From assembly GCA_003545515.1 (NCBI GenBank), contig DPYD01000046.1, positions 1-13,819 on the forward strand: a stretch of DNA of 13,819 bases, written 5' to 3'. Origin of the DNA: Candidatus Kaiserbacteria bacterium (GTDB lineage Bacteria; Patescibacteriota; Minisyncoccia; Phycocordibacterales; UBA2100). Positions within the stretch are counted from its first letter, which is position 1; the number at the start of each line of letters is the position of its first letter. The notes beneath the pieces were generated by a model. It made no database searches. It worked only from the letters and a program-made list of their open reading frames with translations, and was not told the origin of the DNA. Shown here in pieces: positions 1 to 7,086 of this stretch. The position numbers and the translations under genes were made by a program.

Positions 1-219
1 GGCGAGAAAGAGATGTGGGTCGCGTCGGCCAAACACCCTTCGCACGCCGTTTATAATGACACTACACTTCAACAGCATTGCCCGGACACGGCAGGAATCG
101 CATTCGACCAATGCGTATCTGGCACGAACTACTCTTTCACTTTTGGCAAAATAGGTACATGGAATTACCACGACCATATTAATCCGAGTGCGTTTGGAGC
201 AGTGATAGTTGTCGAGTAA
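1..219 (+). CDS. Cupredoxin-like domain protein, C-terminal part (5' truncated)
   Basis: The reading frame is open from base 1 and ends with TAA at 217-219, so only the C-terminal ~72 residues are present. The pattern HPSH, a Tyr-rich middle, then [21 protein letters not shown] and a final V-I-V-V strand matches the last strands of a plastocyanin/cupredoxin fold. Such proteins are usually exported and bind copper. In typical type-1 sites the last loop reads Y-H-C-x-x-H-P-x-M. Here the aligned positions are Asp, Asn and Ala, so the Cys, His and Met ligands all appear replaced, while extra histidines (YHDH, HPSH) remain. Two cysteines, in QQHCPD and DQCVSG, could form a disulfide. Fold assignment is fairly secure; metal binding is uncertain. 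The N-terminus and any signal peptide lie outside the window. Confidence 0.75.
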   Translation, partial: GEKEMWVASAKHPSHAVYNDTTLQQHCPDTAGIAFDQCVSGTNYSFTFGKIGTWNYHDHINPSAFGAVIVVE

Positions 220-229
220 TATTACACGC

Positions 230-1216
230 ATGACCGGAGAATCATCCGAATCCAGTGATGTATTTCCGGAAGATCTAATTCTGAATCTATCGCGCGCGGA
301 GATGTTGCGTTATGGCGAAAATCCCCACCAACGAGCCGCCGTTTATCTTGATCCGAACAGCAGTCGTCCCGGTGCGGCCCGAGCGCGCAAGATCCAAGGC
401 AAAGAACTTTCGTACAATAATCTCTTAGATTGCGATGCGGCATTCGAATGCGTTGCAGAATTCGCTGAGAATGCTGTGGTAATAGTCAAACATACGAATC
501 CATGCGGCGTTGCTCTTGCCGCCACACCGAAAGACGCCTTTCAAAAAGCACTTGCATGCGACCCCGTTTCTGCTTTCGGAGGCATAGTTGCACTGAATCG
601 GACTCTTGATGCTGATATTGCGCGCGAATTGATCAATATATTTCTTGAAGTCATCATTGCGCCGGGCGCCGATGAACCCTCTATAGAGATTCTTTCCGAG
701 AAGCCGAATGTGCGTGTACTTTTGACAGGCGGCATGCCCGATCCGGGAGCGCCACGCATGCTTTTGCGCTCTATCGCGGGTGGCGTCTTGGCGCAAACAG
801 CCGACTATGTCGTTTTGGAAGCCGAGCCGCACGTTATGACAAAACGCGCACCGACGGCACAGGAAATGAACGACATGAAATTCGCGTTCACCGTCGCAAA
901 GCACGTGAAATCAAACACAATCGTCTATGCAAAGAATGGCGCCACGCTCGGCATCGGAGCAGGGCAGATGAGTCGCATTTACAGCGCGAAAATCGCCGCC
1001 ATTAAGGCGGCTGACGCTAAACTTTCCCTCAAGGATGCAATCCTCGCTTCAGATGCCTTCATGCCGTTTCCTGACGTTGTTGAAGAGGCCGCACGGGTTG
1101 GTGCGACCGCCATCATCCAACCCGGCGGTTCACTCAAAGATAGGGATTCTATTGAAGCGGCGGATACCGCGAATATCGCGATGGTATTTACCGGCATTCG
1201 CCACTTCAGGCACTAA
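230..1216 (+). CDS. purH: AICAR transformylase (PurH C-terminal domain only)
   Basis: This enzyme formylates AICAR to FAICAR with 10-formyl-tetrahydrofolate, the penultimate step of IMP synthesis in the cytosol. It shows the whole AICARFT domain in order: YGENPHQ, KELSYNN, the catalytic-type KHTNPCG (Lys-His pair), [29 protein letters not shown], then IQPGGSLKD and FTGIRHFRH at the C-terminus. The IMP cyclohydrolase half found in the ~520-residue bifunctional PurH is absent: only about 20 residues precede the domain, so this is a naturally single-domain form or one that lost its partner. The ATG at 230 lies 10 nt after the cupredoxin stop. A TTG at 209, overlapping that stop and preceded by GGAG at 196-199, is an alternative that would add seven residues. 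It converges on trxB. Confidence 0.9.
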   Translation: MTGESSESSDVFPEDLILNLSRAEMLRYGENPHQRAAVYLDPNSSRPGAARARKIQGKELSYNNLLDCDAAFECVAEFAENAVVIVKHTNPCGVALAATPKDAFQKALACDPVSAFGGIVALNRTLDADIARELINIFLEVIIAPGADEPSIEILSEKPNVRVLLTGGMPDPGAPRMLLRSIAGGVLAQTADYVVLEAEPHVMTKRAPTAQEMNDMKFAFTVAKHVKSNTIVYAKNGATLGIGAGQMSRIYSAKIAAIKAADAKLSLKDAILASDAFMPFPDVVEEAARVGATAIIQPGGSLKDRDSIEAADTANIAMVFTGIRHFRH

Positions 1217-1225
1217 AACCCGCAA

Positions 1226-1241
1226 AAAATAAACCCATTTA
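1226..1241. terminator. Possible weak bidirectional hairpin between convergent genes
   Basis: In the 25-bp gap between the convergent purH and trxB stops, AATAAA is followed after CCCA by TTTATT, a perfect six-base inverted repeat. The stem is A/T only, so it is weak. An A run lies on the left and T-rich sequence on the right, as expected for a bidirectional stop, but this is only a suggestion. Confidence 0.25.
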
Positions 1242-2165
1242 TTATTGCCGACGCAGTGCCATGTAGATATCCTCGAGGGCCTTAACAGAATCACCTGCGG
1301 CGATGTTGTTTTGGTGATAGAGGCCGTCCGTAATGTCACCTGCCGCCCAAATCCGCGTGTGCGACGTGCGCTGTGTGCGCGGATCAACTTTGATCTGCTT
1401 CACTGCATTCAATTCGAGTGTATCACCTATCCACTCTGTGTTGGGCAAGAGACCTATTTCCACAAAAACACCTTCGACAGGCAGAGTTTCCTCTTTTCCT
1501 GTTTTAGCGTTTTTCCATTTAAGCCCTGTGACGAACTTTTCACCAACGATCTCAAGTAATTCAGCATTTTTTATAATGCGCATGTTCGGATGTGCTTTTG
1601 TCGCGGCAACGGTTATCTCGTCTGCGCGAAAAGTTTCGGTGCGATTGAAGAGTGTAACAGTCTTGCAATAAGCGAGCAGTTGGAGTGCCGTCTCAAAACC
1701 GGCGTTTCCTCCGCCTATAACCGCGACATCTTTATCGGCAAATAACGGGCCGTCGCACGAGGCGCAGTACGTGAGCCCTTTCTGGTCATATTCTTTGGCA
1801 CCAGGAATATTGAGCGTGTGGCGGCGCGCCCCTGATGCAATGAGAAGAGCACGCGTCTCTTTTACTGACCCGTCTTTGAGCGTGATTGTAACTTTATCGT
1901 CGGAAGGGGCTAGTTGCGTGGCACTCGCAGGAGAAAAGATTTCGAGGAATGTACCCATGTAAGATTCCACATGAGTTTTCAGATTCTTGGCGAGATCGGC
2001 GCCGGAGATTGAAGTTGTGCCTATCCAGTTTTGTATATCTGTCGAGACGACACTCTGGCCTCCCCATTCCTCAGTGATAAAAAGTGTTTTCAGGCGTTTG
2101 CGTGCGGCATACACGGCGGCGCTTGCTCCCGCAGGACCGCCTCCAACGATTATCAAGTCGTACAT
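1242..2165 (-). CDS. trxB: Thioredoxin reductase / AhpF-like pyridine nucleotide-disulfide reductase
   Basis: This is a 307-residue FAD-dependent low-molecular-weight disulfide reductase, full length for the TrxB family. It has an N-terminal FAD site (GGGPAG, residues 8-13), a redox-active CASCDG (Cys134 and Cys137), a nucleotide-binding GGGNAG (151-156) and a C-terminal FAD motif AAGDITD. It would pass electrons from NAD(P)H to thioredoxin or a peroxiredoxin partner. Where E. coli TrxB has the HRRxxxR motif that grips the NADPH phosphate, this protein reads FNRTETFRADE. The stretch EIGLLPNTEW and the C-terminus resemble the flavoprotein half of AhpF, so NADH preference or an AhpF-like role is possible. 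It is the last gene of the minus-strand block. The ATG at 2165 has no SD; a TATACA box lies five bases upstream. Confidence 0.9.
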   Translation of the reverse strand: MYDLIIVGGGPAGASAAVYAARKRLKTLFITEEWGGQSVVSTDIQNWIGTTSISGADLAKNLKTHVESYMGTFLEIFSPASATQLAPSDDKVTITLKDGSVKETRALLIASGARRHTLNIPGAKEYDQKGLTYCASCDGPLFADKDVAVIGGGNAGFETALQLLAYCKTVTLFNRTETFRADEITVAATKAHPNMRIIKNAELLEIVGEKFVTGLKWKNAKTGKEETLPVEGVFVEIGLLPNTEWIGDTLELNAVKQIKVDPRTQRTSHTRIWAAGDITDGLYHQNNIAAGDSVKALEDIYMALRRQ

Positions 2166-2174
2166 ATTGTTGTA

Positions 2175-2184
2175 TAGCTTGCAG
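2175..2184 (-). promoter_or_regulatory. CTGYAAGCTA motif upstream of trxB
   Basis: On the minus strand CTGCAAGCTA ends nine bases before the trxB ATG. Its last three bases overlap the TATACA -10-like box (2171-2176). The same motif with T at position four lies immediately upstream of the HisRS-like gene and of the small membrane-protein gene. Confidence 0.35.
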
Positions 2185-2226
2185 TTCTTTAGTGTTTAAT
2201 ACAAAAAATGCTAGTACATCCTCTTC

Positions 2227-2250
2227 GCACGTCTTTATCAACTAACGTGC
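2227..2250 (-). terminator. Hairpin downstream of ftsZ, possible terminator
   Basis: Between the ftsZ stop and trxB, GCACGT (minus strand) pairs with ACGTGC across a 12-base loop. A CATTTTTTG run follows about 18 bases further on, which is too far for a classic intrinsic terminator. The hairpin may instead mark processing or partial termination. Confidence 0.3.
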
Positions 2251-2256
2251 TGAAAG

Positions 2257-3456
2257 CTACTTCCCGCGCAAGAAAGAGGGGAGTCCGCCCCAACTGTTAT
2301 CGTCATCATTATCATTCGCGCTCGAAGCGTGTGAGGAAGGAGCGGATTTCACGGATTCCCTCGACATTACTTTCTCGGGCACATCTCCGTCGTTTCGTTT
2401 GTTATCGGCGCGATTTCTGATAGAGGCGGGCGGCACATCCTGGTCCTTCTTGGCGGTAAGACGTTGGGAAGCGCTGAAAAGCGAAGAGCGCACTCCGGAA
2501 TCCGGAAAGCCGGTTGCGATGACTGTCACGCGCACAGCGCCTTTTTTGAGCGTCGGATCGACGACTGTCCCGAAGATGACCTTGGCATCGGGGTCTATTG
2601 CCTCAGTAATGACGTTGGCCGCATCTTGCACCTCAAGCATTCCCAGGTCATCTCCACCGGCGACGGAGAAGAGAACCCCCTTCGCTCCGTTGACGGATAC
2701 TTCCAAAAGCGGCGAGTTAATGGCGGCATGCGCCGCAACCTCTGCTCGCTTTTCTCCAATGGCGGTTCCGATGCCCATGAGAGCGCTCCCGGCATTCTGC
2801 ATGACAGCACGCACGTCGGCAAAATCAACGTTGATGATACCGGTCTGGGTAATGAGGTCGGAAATTCCCTCAACAGCTTGTTTGAGTATATCGTCACACA
2901 TCGCAAAGGCATTCCTGATGCCGGTGTCGCGCGAGACAATTGCTAGGAGCTTATCGTTCGGAATAACGATGAGGGCATCCACGGCCTTTCTTAATTCCGC
3001 TAGTCCCGTTTCTGCAAGCCGCGTTCTTTGAGCGCCTTCGAAGCTGAAGGGTCTTGTAACGACACCGACGGTCAAGGCACCGAGTTCTCGTGCGACCTTG
3101 GCAACGACAGGCGCGGCGCCCGTTCCTGTACCACCACCCATACCGCAAGTAATAAAAACCATATCAGAACCCTTTATCGCATCCTGAATTTCCTCTCGCG
3201 TCTCATCAGCGGCTTGTTTTCCAAGCTCGGCATTCATGCCGGTCCCAAGTCCACGTGTAAGATTTTTACCGATGTGGATCTTTCTTTTCGCTTTCGATTT
3301 ATGGAGATCTTGCCCATCGGTATTGATGGTAACAAAATCGACGCCGGAAATATGGCTTGAGACCATGTGATTAACCGCATTGCCACCCGAGCCCCCTACT
3401 CCGATCACGCGAATACGTGCGAATGATTCAAACTCGGGTTTTACCTGTTTGGTCAT
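2257..3456 (-). CDS. ftsZ: Cell division protein FtsZ
   Basis: FtsZ is the tubulin-like GTPase that polymerises into the division ring at midcell. The 399-residue product is of usual length. The N-terminal glycine-rich [12 protein letters not shown] is followed by the tubulin signature GGGTGTG (107-113) and the T7 catalytic loop NVDFADV (209-215). A variable acidic/serine-rich linker (about 330-388) leads to the C-terminal peptide [10 protein letters not shown], the segment that normally docks on FtsA. The ATG at 3456 is the only sensible start, because an in-frame TGA lies at 3474-3472. It has no SD of its own. The strong GGAGG is 21 nt upstream and instead serves a five-codon leader ORF whose stop overlaps this start as ATGA. 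ftsA lies 127 bp upstream. Confidence 0.97.
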   Translation of the reverse strand: MTKQVKPEFESFARIRVIGVGGSGGNAVNHMVSSHISGVDFVTINTDGQDLHKSKAKRKIHIGKNLTRGLGTGMNAELGKQAADETREEIQDAIKGSDMVFITCGMGGGTGTGAAPVVAKVARELGALTVGVVTRPFSFEGAQRTRLAETGLAELRKAVDALIVIPNDKLLAIVSRDTGIRNAFAMCDDILKQAVEGISDLITQTGIINVDFADVRAVMQNAGSALMGIGTAIGEKRAEVAAHAAINSPLLEVSVNGAKGVLFSVAGGDDLGMLEVQDAANVITEAIDPDAKVIFGTVVDPTLKKGAVRVTVIATGFPDSGVRSSLFSASQRLTAKKDQDVPPASIRNRADNKRNDGDVPEKVMSRESVKSAPSSHASSANDNDDDNSWGGLPSFLRGK

Positions 3457-3470
3457 AATGTGGCCATCAT
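3453..3470 (-). CDS. Five-codon leader ORF (MMATL) coupled to ftsZ
   Basis: On the minus strand GGAGG (3482-3478) and a seven-base spacer precede ATG ATG GCC ACA TTA TGA. The stop overlaps the ftsZ start in the arrangement ATGA. The GGAGG is the best SD-like sequence in the cell-division block and is badly placed for ftsZ itself, so ribosomes could load on this leader and reinitiate on ftsZ. Translation is an inference from spacing and overlap; the peptide is too short to show coding bias. This frame is also open further upstream into the ftsA 3' end, which is probably chance. Confidence 0.45.
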   Translation of the reverse strand: MMATL

Positions 3471-3471
3471 A

Positions 3472-3495
3472 TCACTTCCTCCGAAAGGACAAACT
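3472..3495 (-). promoter_or_regulatory. Possible ftsZ promoter
   Basis: On the minus strand TTGTCC is followed after 15 bases by TATGAT. The -35 matches four of six consensus bases and the -10 five of six, but the spacing is short. The TATGAT overlaps the start of the leader ORF, so if this promoter is used the GGAGG is not in the transcript. Promoter use and leader-ORF use are therefore alternatives. Confidence 0.25.
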
Positions 3496-3567
3496 TGACA
3501 TAAAGACGTCTTGCACCTGTAGTTTTTAGGACATAAACACGTTCTTTGCCTGCTCGCGCCACCGCAT

Positions 3568-3592
3568 TTGCCATATGTTCCGATTATGGCAA
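3568..3592 (-). other. Inverted repeat across the ftsA stop codon
   Basis: TTGCCATA and TATGGCAA form a perfect eight-base stem with a nine-base loop spanning the end of ftsA (stop at 3584-3586). No T-tract follows, so it is unlikely to be an intrinsic terminator. It could modulate mRNA stability between ftsA and ftsZ. Confidence 0.35.
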
Positions 3593-4750
3593 CAGAGACC
3601 GCGCCGTGTTCCACACTGAATCCCACGTACGTCGGATGATTTCTCCAAAAGATTGGCCCTCCTCCATATCTTCCATGTAGGACAAGCGACAGAGACCATA
3701 CGCGACTGCCCATGTGGCATCAAGACCAGATGAGCGTGGTAAAAATCCTATCTGCGCGATCTGCGCGGGTAGTTTCAGTGTGTTTTTTGCCACTTCAGTG
3801 ATCAGCGCATATCCGCTCCCTCCTCCTGTAAGAACGATTCCTGCAGGTAAGAGTCCCTGCCTCCCAATGGATTTAAGATGGACGTTTATCTTAGTGAACA
3901 TTTGTTTAAGACACGCCGCGATTACAGTGTTCATTTTTTGCGGTGGAATACTGCTTCCCGTGACTGCGCCTCTCTTCATCTGCTCGGCTTCTGCGAGAGG
4001 TATCTTAAACGCGAGTGCGATCGCATTTGTTACATCGGAGGAGCCAGTCGGAAATACTTTTACAGAGAAGGGCATGTCGTTGTCGAAAACGATCGTCGAA
4101 AGTGTTTCTGCCCCGATATTTGCCAAAATAACCCCGGCTGTCCTCTGCGCTTTGTTCAATGTTACGAAACTTGCCGCCAGGGGGGCGGCCATGGCGCTCT
4201 CGACCTCAACACCCGCCGCCTCGACGATTTCCTCGGCATCGTCGCGGTGTTTTGCGAGAATGGTAATGAACAGCACGTCTACCGCGAGCTTTGTGCCTTG
4301 GAGGCCTTCCGGACGTCCGAATACTTTTTGCCCGTCAACGCGGTATTCAAGGGGGATAGTGTGAAGTACGGTGCGGTTTATCAGTTTTGATCCCGCGCGT
4401 TTCTCGCTTTCGCTCGTTGCGCGTTCCATCTCTCGCTCCGTGACGATGCCGCCTGATGGTGTCAGGGTAATCTCTCCCGTAGAGCGGATATCCTCAAGAC
4501 TTATCCCGCCGAGCGCCAACCGTGCACTTCGTATTGGAACTTTCGCCGCGCTACGTGCGCGCGTAAGTGCCTCACGAAGGTTCTTAGTCGCTTCTTTTAC
4601 GTCAACTACATAGCCGCTACGCACACCCTTTGAAGGTGTCGTGCCGGTTCCAAGTATACGCATGGGAAATTCGGGGTTTTCGGCGGGCGTAGCGACGACT
4701 ATTTTGATGTGAGAAGATCCTATATCGATGCCGGTATACACTCGCGCCAT
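3584..4750 (-). CDS. ftsA: Cell division protein FtsA
   Basis: FtsA is the actin-fold ATPase that tethers FtsZ filaments to the membrane and recruits later division proteins. The start chosen gives MARVYTGIDIGSSHIKIV, which places the phosphate-1 loop at the expected N-terminus (388 residues). A longer frame to 4819 adds 23 residues that do not look like FtsA. The adenosine-binding region LTGGGSGYALI and the tail segment GLCRLSYMEDMEEG are recognisable. The C-terminus (GEIIRRTWDSVWNTARSLLP) has the character of an amphipathic membrane-targeting helix. There is no SD; TACAAT ends six bases before the ATG, which fits a leaderless or nearly leaderless message. It lies between ybeY and ftsZ, with no murein-synthesis genes nearby. 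Confidence 0.95.
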   Translation of the reverse strand: MARVYTGIDIGSSHIKIVVATPAENPEFPMRILGTGTTPSKGVRSGYVVDVKEATKNLREALTRARSAAKVPIRSARLALGGISLEDIRSTGEITLTPSGGIVTEREMERATSESEKRAGSKLINRTVLHTIPLEYRVDGQKVFGRPEGLQGTKLAVDVLFITILAKHRDDAEEIVEAAGVEVESAMAAPLAASFVTLNKAQRTAGVILANIGAETLSTIVFDNDMPFSVKVFPTGSSDVTNAIALAFKIPLAEAEQMKRGAVTGSSIPPQKMNTVIAACLKQMFTKINVHLKSIGRQGLLPAGIVLTGGGSGYALITEVAKNTLKLPAQIAQIGFLPRSSGLDATWAVAYGLCRLSYMEDMEEGQSFGEIIRRTWDSVWNTARSLLP

Positions 4751-4756
4751 TTGCCC

Positions 4757-4762
4757 ATTGTA
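4757..4762 (-). promoter_or_regulatory. -10-like box directly before ftsA
   Basis: TACAAT (five of six consensus bases) on the minus strand is separated from the ftsA ATG by the six bases GGGCAA. That would put the transcription start at or next to the A of ATG. The -35 region is poor. Confidence 0.45.
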
Positions 4763-4845
4763 GCGTGCGATTTGAGGGTATAAAAGCGCGAAGGGCGGGG
4801 ATAATCGCGGGAAGCGCATGACAGCAAACGGTCTACGGCAACGCC

Positions 4846-4911
4846 GCGCGTATCAGTATGCGTCAGGCGAAATGCGTTCATGTCAGACGCAAGCCGTCAG
4901 ACAATACGCGC
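4846..4911 (-). other. Nested inverted repeats in the ybeY-ftsA spacer
   Basis: The 200-bp gap between ybeY and ftsA contains GCGCGTAT (4846-4853) pairing with ATACGCGC (4904-4911). Inside them TGCGTC (4859-4864) pairs with GACGCA (4886-4891). The motif GTCAG also occurs three times. Together they could form one long branched RNA stem. No T-run follows in either direction, so a processing or stability element is more likely than an intrinsic terminator. The rest of the gap holds no gene I can support. Confidence 0.35.
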
Positions 4912-4950
4912 CGCGCCGCCGAATAATGCAAGATGTATTAGCCGAGGTGT

Positions 4951-5349
4951 TTACGCGCGACGGAAACCAAACGCTCGAAGGATGCGCCCTTCTTCTCGCT
5001 CCATCTTTTCTCCATGCATATATCCTTTGAGATGAAAGCACCCGTGAGTGAATAGGCGTGCAATGCGTTCTTGCACAGCAATATCGAAAGTGCGAGATTC
5101 ACGCTCTGCTTTGCGAATGTTAAGAAATATTTCCCCCTCCTTCTTTCCTAGCGGAAAAGAGAGTACGTTTGCGGGATCCCCTTTTTTTCGGTACGTACGA
5201 TTGAGCGAACGGGTAAGCGTGTCGCCGCAGATTACCAAGGAAAGTTCATATCGCGGTCCCAATATCATACGCGCCATTTTTTCAAAGGGAACGCGCGGCC
5301 TCCGTCCGCGCATAACATTTCGTATTTCAACCACCGGAGTACTCCGCAT
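4951..5349 (-). CDS. ybeY: Endoribonuclease YbeY (rRNA maturation factor)
   Basis: YbeY is a zinc metallo-endoribonuclease acting in 16S rRNA 3'-end maturation and ribosome quality control. The 132-residue protein shows the family core RKKGDPANVLSFPLG (54-68), then GEIFLN. The zinc site HGCFHLKGYMH supplies three histidines (His102, His106, His112). The size is slightly short because the N-terminal region is compact. It starts 14 nt after the rpsU stop, so the two are very probably co-transcribed, a sensible pairing of a 30S protein with a 16S-processing enzyme. No SD is seen; the spacer is A-rich. Confidence 0.93.
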   Translation of the reverse strand: MRSTPVVEIRNVMRGRRPRVPFEKMARMILGPRYELSLVICGDTLTRSLNRTYRKKGDPANVLSFPLGKKEGEIFLNIRKAERESRTFDIAVQERIARLFTHGCFHLKGYMHGEKMEREEGRILRAFGFRRA

Positions 5350-5363
5350 TTTTTGTCTTGTTT

Positions 5364-5681
5364 CTATCGTGCGATAGGCACACTTTCGCCGGGTCGCGAC
5401 TTGGAAGGTGTTTCGTTCTGATTTGGTCGCGTGTATGGAGTGCGGCGCGCAGGGGCTTCTACCACCTTTCCTTCTTTCACGAGCTGTCGGTATTCTGCCC
5501 TCCGCTTTAGGAGTTTAAGCGCACGTTTCTTTTTCACTATCTTCGACGTGTCACGCACAAAGTAACGGCGCTTGCGAGCCGTCTTTACGAGGCCAGTACC
5601 CTGCACTTTCCGACTGAACTTCCGGATAGTTGCAAGAGGACTTTCGTTCCCCGTCTTGCTAACTTCAACGTTTATGGACAT
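5364..5681 (-). CDS. rpsU: 30S ribosomal protein S21 with extended C-terminus
   Basis: S21 is a small basic protein of the 30S platform near the anti-SD region. The start chosen, MSINVEVSKTGNESP, fits the family N-terminus; six residues of the longer frame to 5699 are left out. The core (RKFSRKVQGTGLVKTARKRRYF, then KKKRALKLLKRRAEYRQL, both very basic) matches S21. The product of 105 residues is longer than the usual 60-70, with a Pro/Arg/Thr-rich tail. A TTGATT / TG-extended TACGAT promoter lies directly upstream, with eight bases between the -10 box and ATG. ybeY follows after 14 nt. Confidence 0.9.
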   Translation of the reverse strand: MSINVEVSKTGNESPLATIRKFSRKVQGTGLVKTARKRRYFVRDTSKIVKKKRALKLLKRRAEYRQLVKEGKVVEAPARRTPYTRPNQNETPSKSRPGESVPIAR

Positions 5682-5689
5682 GAGCAGGA

Positions 5690-5717
5690 ATCGTAACACG
5701 ACTGGTCAGGAAATCAA
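5690..5717 (-). promoter_or_regulatory. rpsU promoter (extended -10)
   Basis: On the minus strand TTGATT (5717-5712) is followed after 16 bases by TACGAT (5695-5690), preceded by the extended -10 TGT. The -35 and -10 each differ from consensus at two positions. The expected transcription start falls at or just before the rpsU ATG at 5681. Confidence 0.55.
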
Positions 5718-5770
5718 CAGGGTGTACCAGATATCGTTTCAGGGATGTATTGAGGGAGAAGAAACCAATC

Positions 5771-7000
5771 CTAATTTCTTAAAGACGGTACTTGCAAATC
5801 TGTCACAATTCGCCGCCGCTTAAGATAGTTCGTAAGTTCAGGCAAAGGCACCGCCTCTTGTGAGTTCGTTGCTGTTTCGCGTACCAGCATAGTTCCCTCA
5901 ACGGCCTCCTTGTGTCCCATGATAAGAATGTAGGGTACCGAGCGCTTGTGTGCGAGCGCCATTTGGTCGCCGATGCGTTCGTGGAGAAGTCCTTGATATA
6001 CCGGTATGCCTTCCTTGCGCAGGTTTTCTAGAACGGGTAGCGCGCGACGACGCGCCTCAGACCCAAGATGTGCGAAGTAAATGCCAGGTTGTTCGCCGCT
6101 CTTTTGTTTTATATGCACACGTCCGCGCATTTCGCATGTGATGCTTATCATCACAGATGGCAAAGGTGCGCGCGCAAAACGTGACGTAAGCGGATCGTAT
6201 CGTCCTCCGAATGCAAGAGTTATTCGACCGCCGGTTTCATTGTCTATCGCAGATATTTCATATAGAGAGTGTGACCAGCAGTCACGGCTTCCGAGTACAT
6301 GCGGAGAAAGTTCATAGGGAAGTCCGGCTATCTCAAGGTATTCCAAAATCTCCCAAAACCTGCGCCGCTCATCTTCTGTAAGGTATTCCATGGCTTGCGG
6401 AGCTCGCGATACAGCGGGATGTCCTCGTTCGATAAGTTGCACCAATGTTCCCATCGGGTCGAGCGCGGCACGCGGTCGAAGCGTCGGACTAATGGATTCA
6501 ATGTGTTTACGCAAATACATCGATACATCGCGGATGTACCTGTTGGAAGATTCTATAGAACCGATGTTGTTGATGGAAAGAATACGTTGTTCGATGCCGG
6601 CTTCCGCCGTGATGGCGTCTGTGACGACGATGAGAAGCGCTTCCGCTATTGCCGAAGATATTCCTACAATATGCAACTCCAACGTGAGCGCAGGCATTCC
6701 GGAGCGATGACGCCAAGTGCCGCCACCTGTTCGCCAAGCAAGGAATGCCGCATCAGTACTTTCCGCACTGATAGCACAGCGACGTGCGATGACGGCGAGC
6801 GGACGCTCCTCCCTTCGCGCGAACATGATTTCCGAGTCGCCTCTTTTTGAAGGTTCTCCACGCGGTGTTCGAACGCGCACCTCTCGCACACTTTCCAGAG
6901 CTTCTTCGAACGGAACGAATCCGTAATATTCGGCAACGCGTACCGCAGAAGAGAGGAAGGAAGACGTACTCTGGTGGATAGTATCTTTTAGACGGATCAT
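5771..7000 (-). CDS. Degenerate histidyl-tRNA-synthetase-like protein
   Basis: The 409 residues match the length and layout of HisRS: a class II-like core, then an anticodon-binding domain of the His/Gly/Thr/Pro type (about 305-395: PGIYFAHLGSEARRRALPVL, QGLLHERIGDQMALAHKRSVPYILIMG). The active-site motifs are eroded. Where HisRS has motif 2 FRxERP, this protein has TWRHRSGMP (95-103). The histidine-binding RGLDYYxGxVFE is replaced by LGSRDCWSHSLYEI (236-249), although FGGRYD (264-269) survives. It is probably not a normal HisRS but a paralogue that binds tRNA or has another role, comparable in kind to HisZ. Function is unknown. The ATG at 7000 is preceded by CTGTAAGCTA three bases away. It lies between lepB and rpsU. 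Confidence 0.75.
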   Translation of the reverse strand: MIRLKDTIHQSTSSFLSSAVRVAEYYGFVPFEEALESVREVRVRTPRGEPSKRGDSEIMFARREERPLAVIARRCAISAESTDAAFLAWRTGGGTWRHRSGMPALTLELHIVGISSAIAEALLIVVTDAITAEAGIEQRILSINNIGSIESSNRYIRDVSMYLRKHIESISPTLRPRAALDPMGTLVQLIERGHPAVSRAPQAMEYLTEDERRRFWEILEYLEIAGLPYELSPHVLGSRDCWSHSLYEISAIDNETGGRITLAFGGRYDPLTSRFARAPLPSVMISITCEMRGRVHIKQKSGEQPGIYFAHLGSEARRRALPVLENLRKEGIPVYQGLLHERIGDQMALAHKRSVPYILIMGHKEAVEGTMLVRETATNSQEAVPLPELTNYLKRRRIVTDLQVPSLRN

Positions 7001-7003
7001 AAG

Positions 7004-7013
7004 TAGCTTACAG
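7004..7013 (-). promoter_or_regulatory. CTGTAAGCTA motif before the HisRS-like start
   Basis: The ten-base motif lies on the minus strand with three bases between it and the ATG. It is identical to the motif before the small membrane-protein gene (11198-11207) and one base different from that before trxB. The rest of the 86-bp lepB spacer shows only a weak GTTAG/CTAAC hairpin. Confidence 0.35.
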
Positions 7014-7086
7014 TCGGTAAACGGTTAGCAGTACTAACGAAAGTTGCATTTGTATTTTCTGTAGGATGTAATCTGTACACTGTGAA

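Noticed and set aside
2399-3031. Long plus-strand open frame of 210 codons
   Set aside because: It is the antisense of ftsZ, which has unmistakable motifs on the minus strand; the frame shows no family features.
3453-3713. 86-codon minus-strand frame between ftsA and ftsZ
   Set aside because: Its first half overlaps ftsA in another frame and its composition is not protein-like; only the last five codons have an SD and are reported as the leader ORF.
3714-4364. Plus-strand open frame of 216 codons
   Set aside because: It is antisense to ftsA and has no recognisable features.
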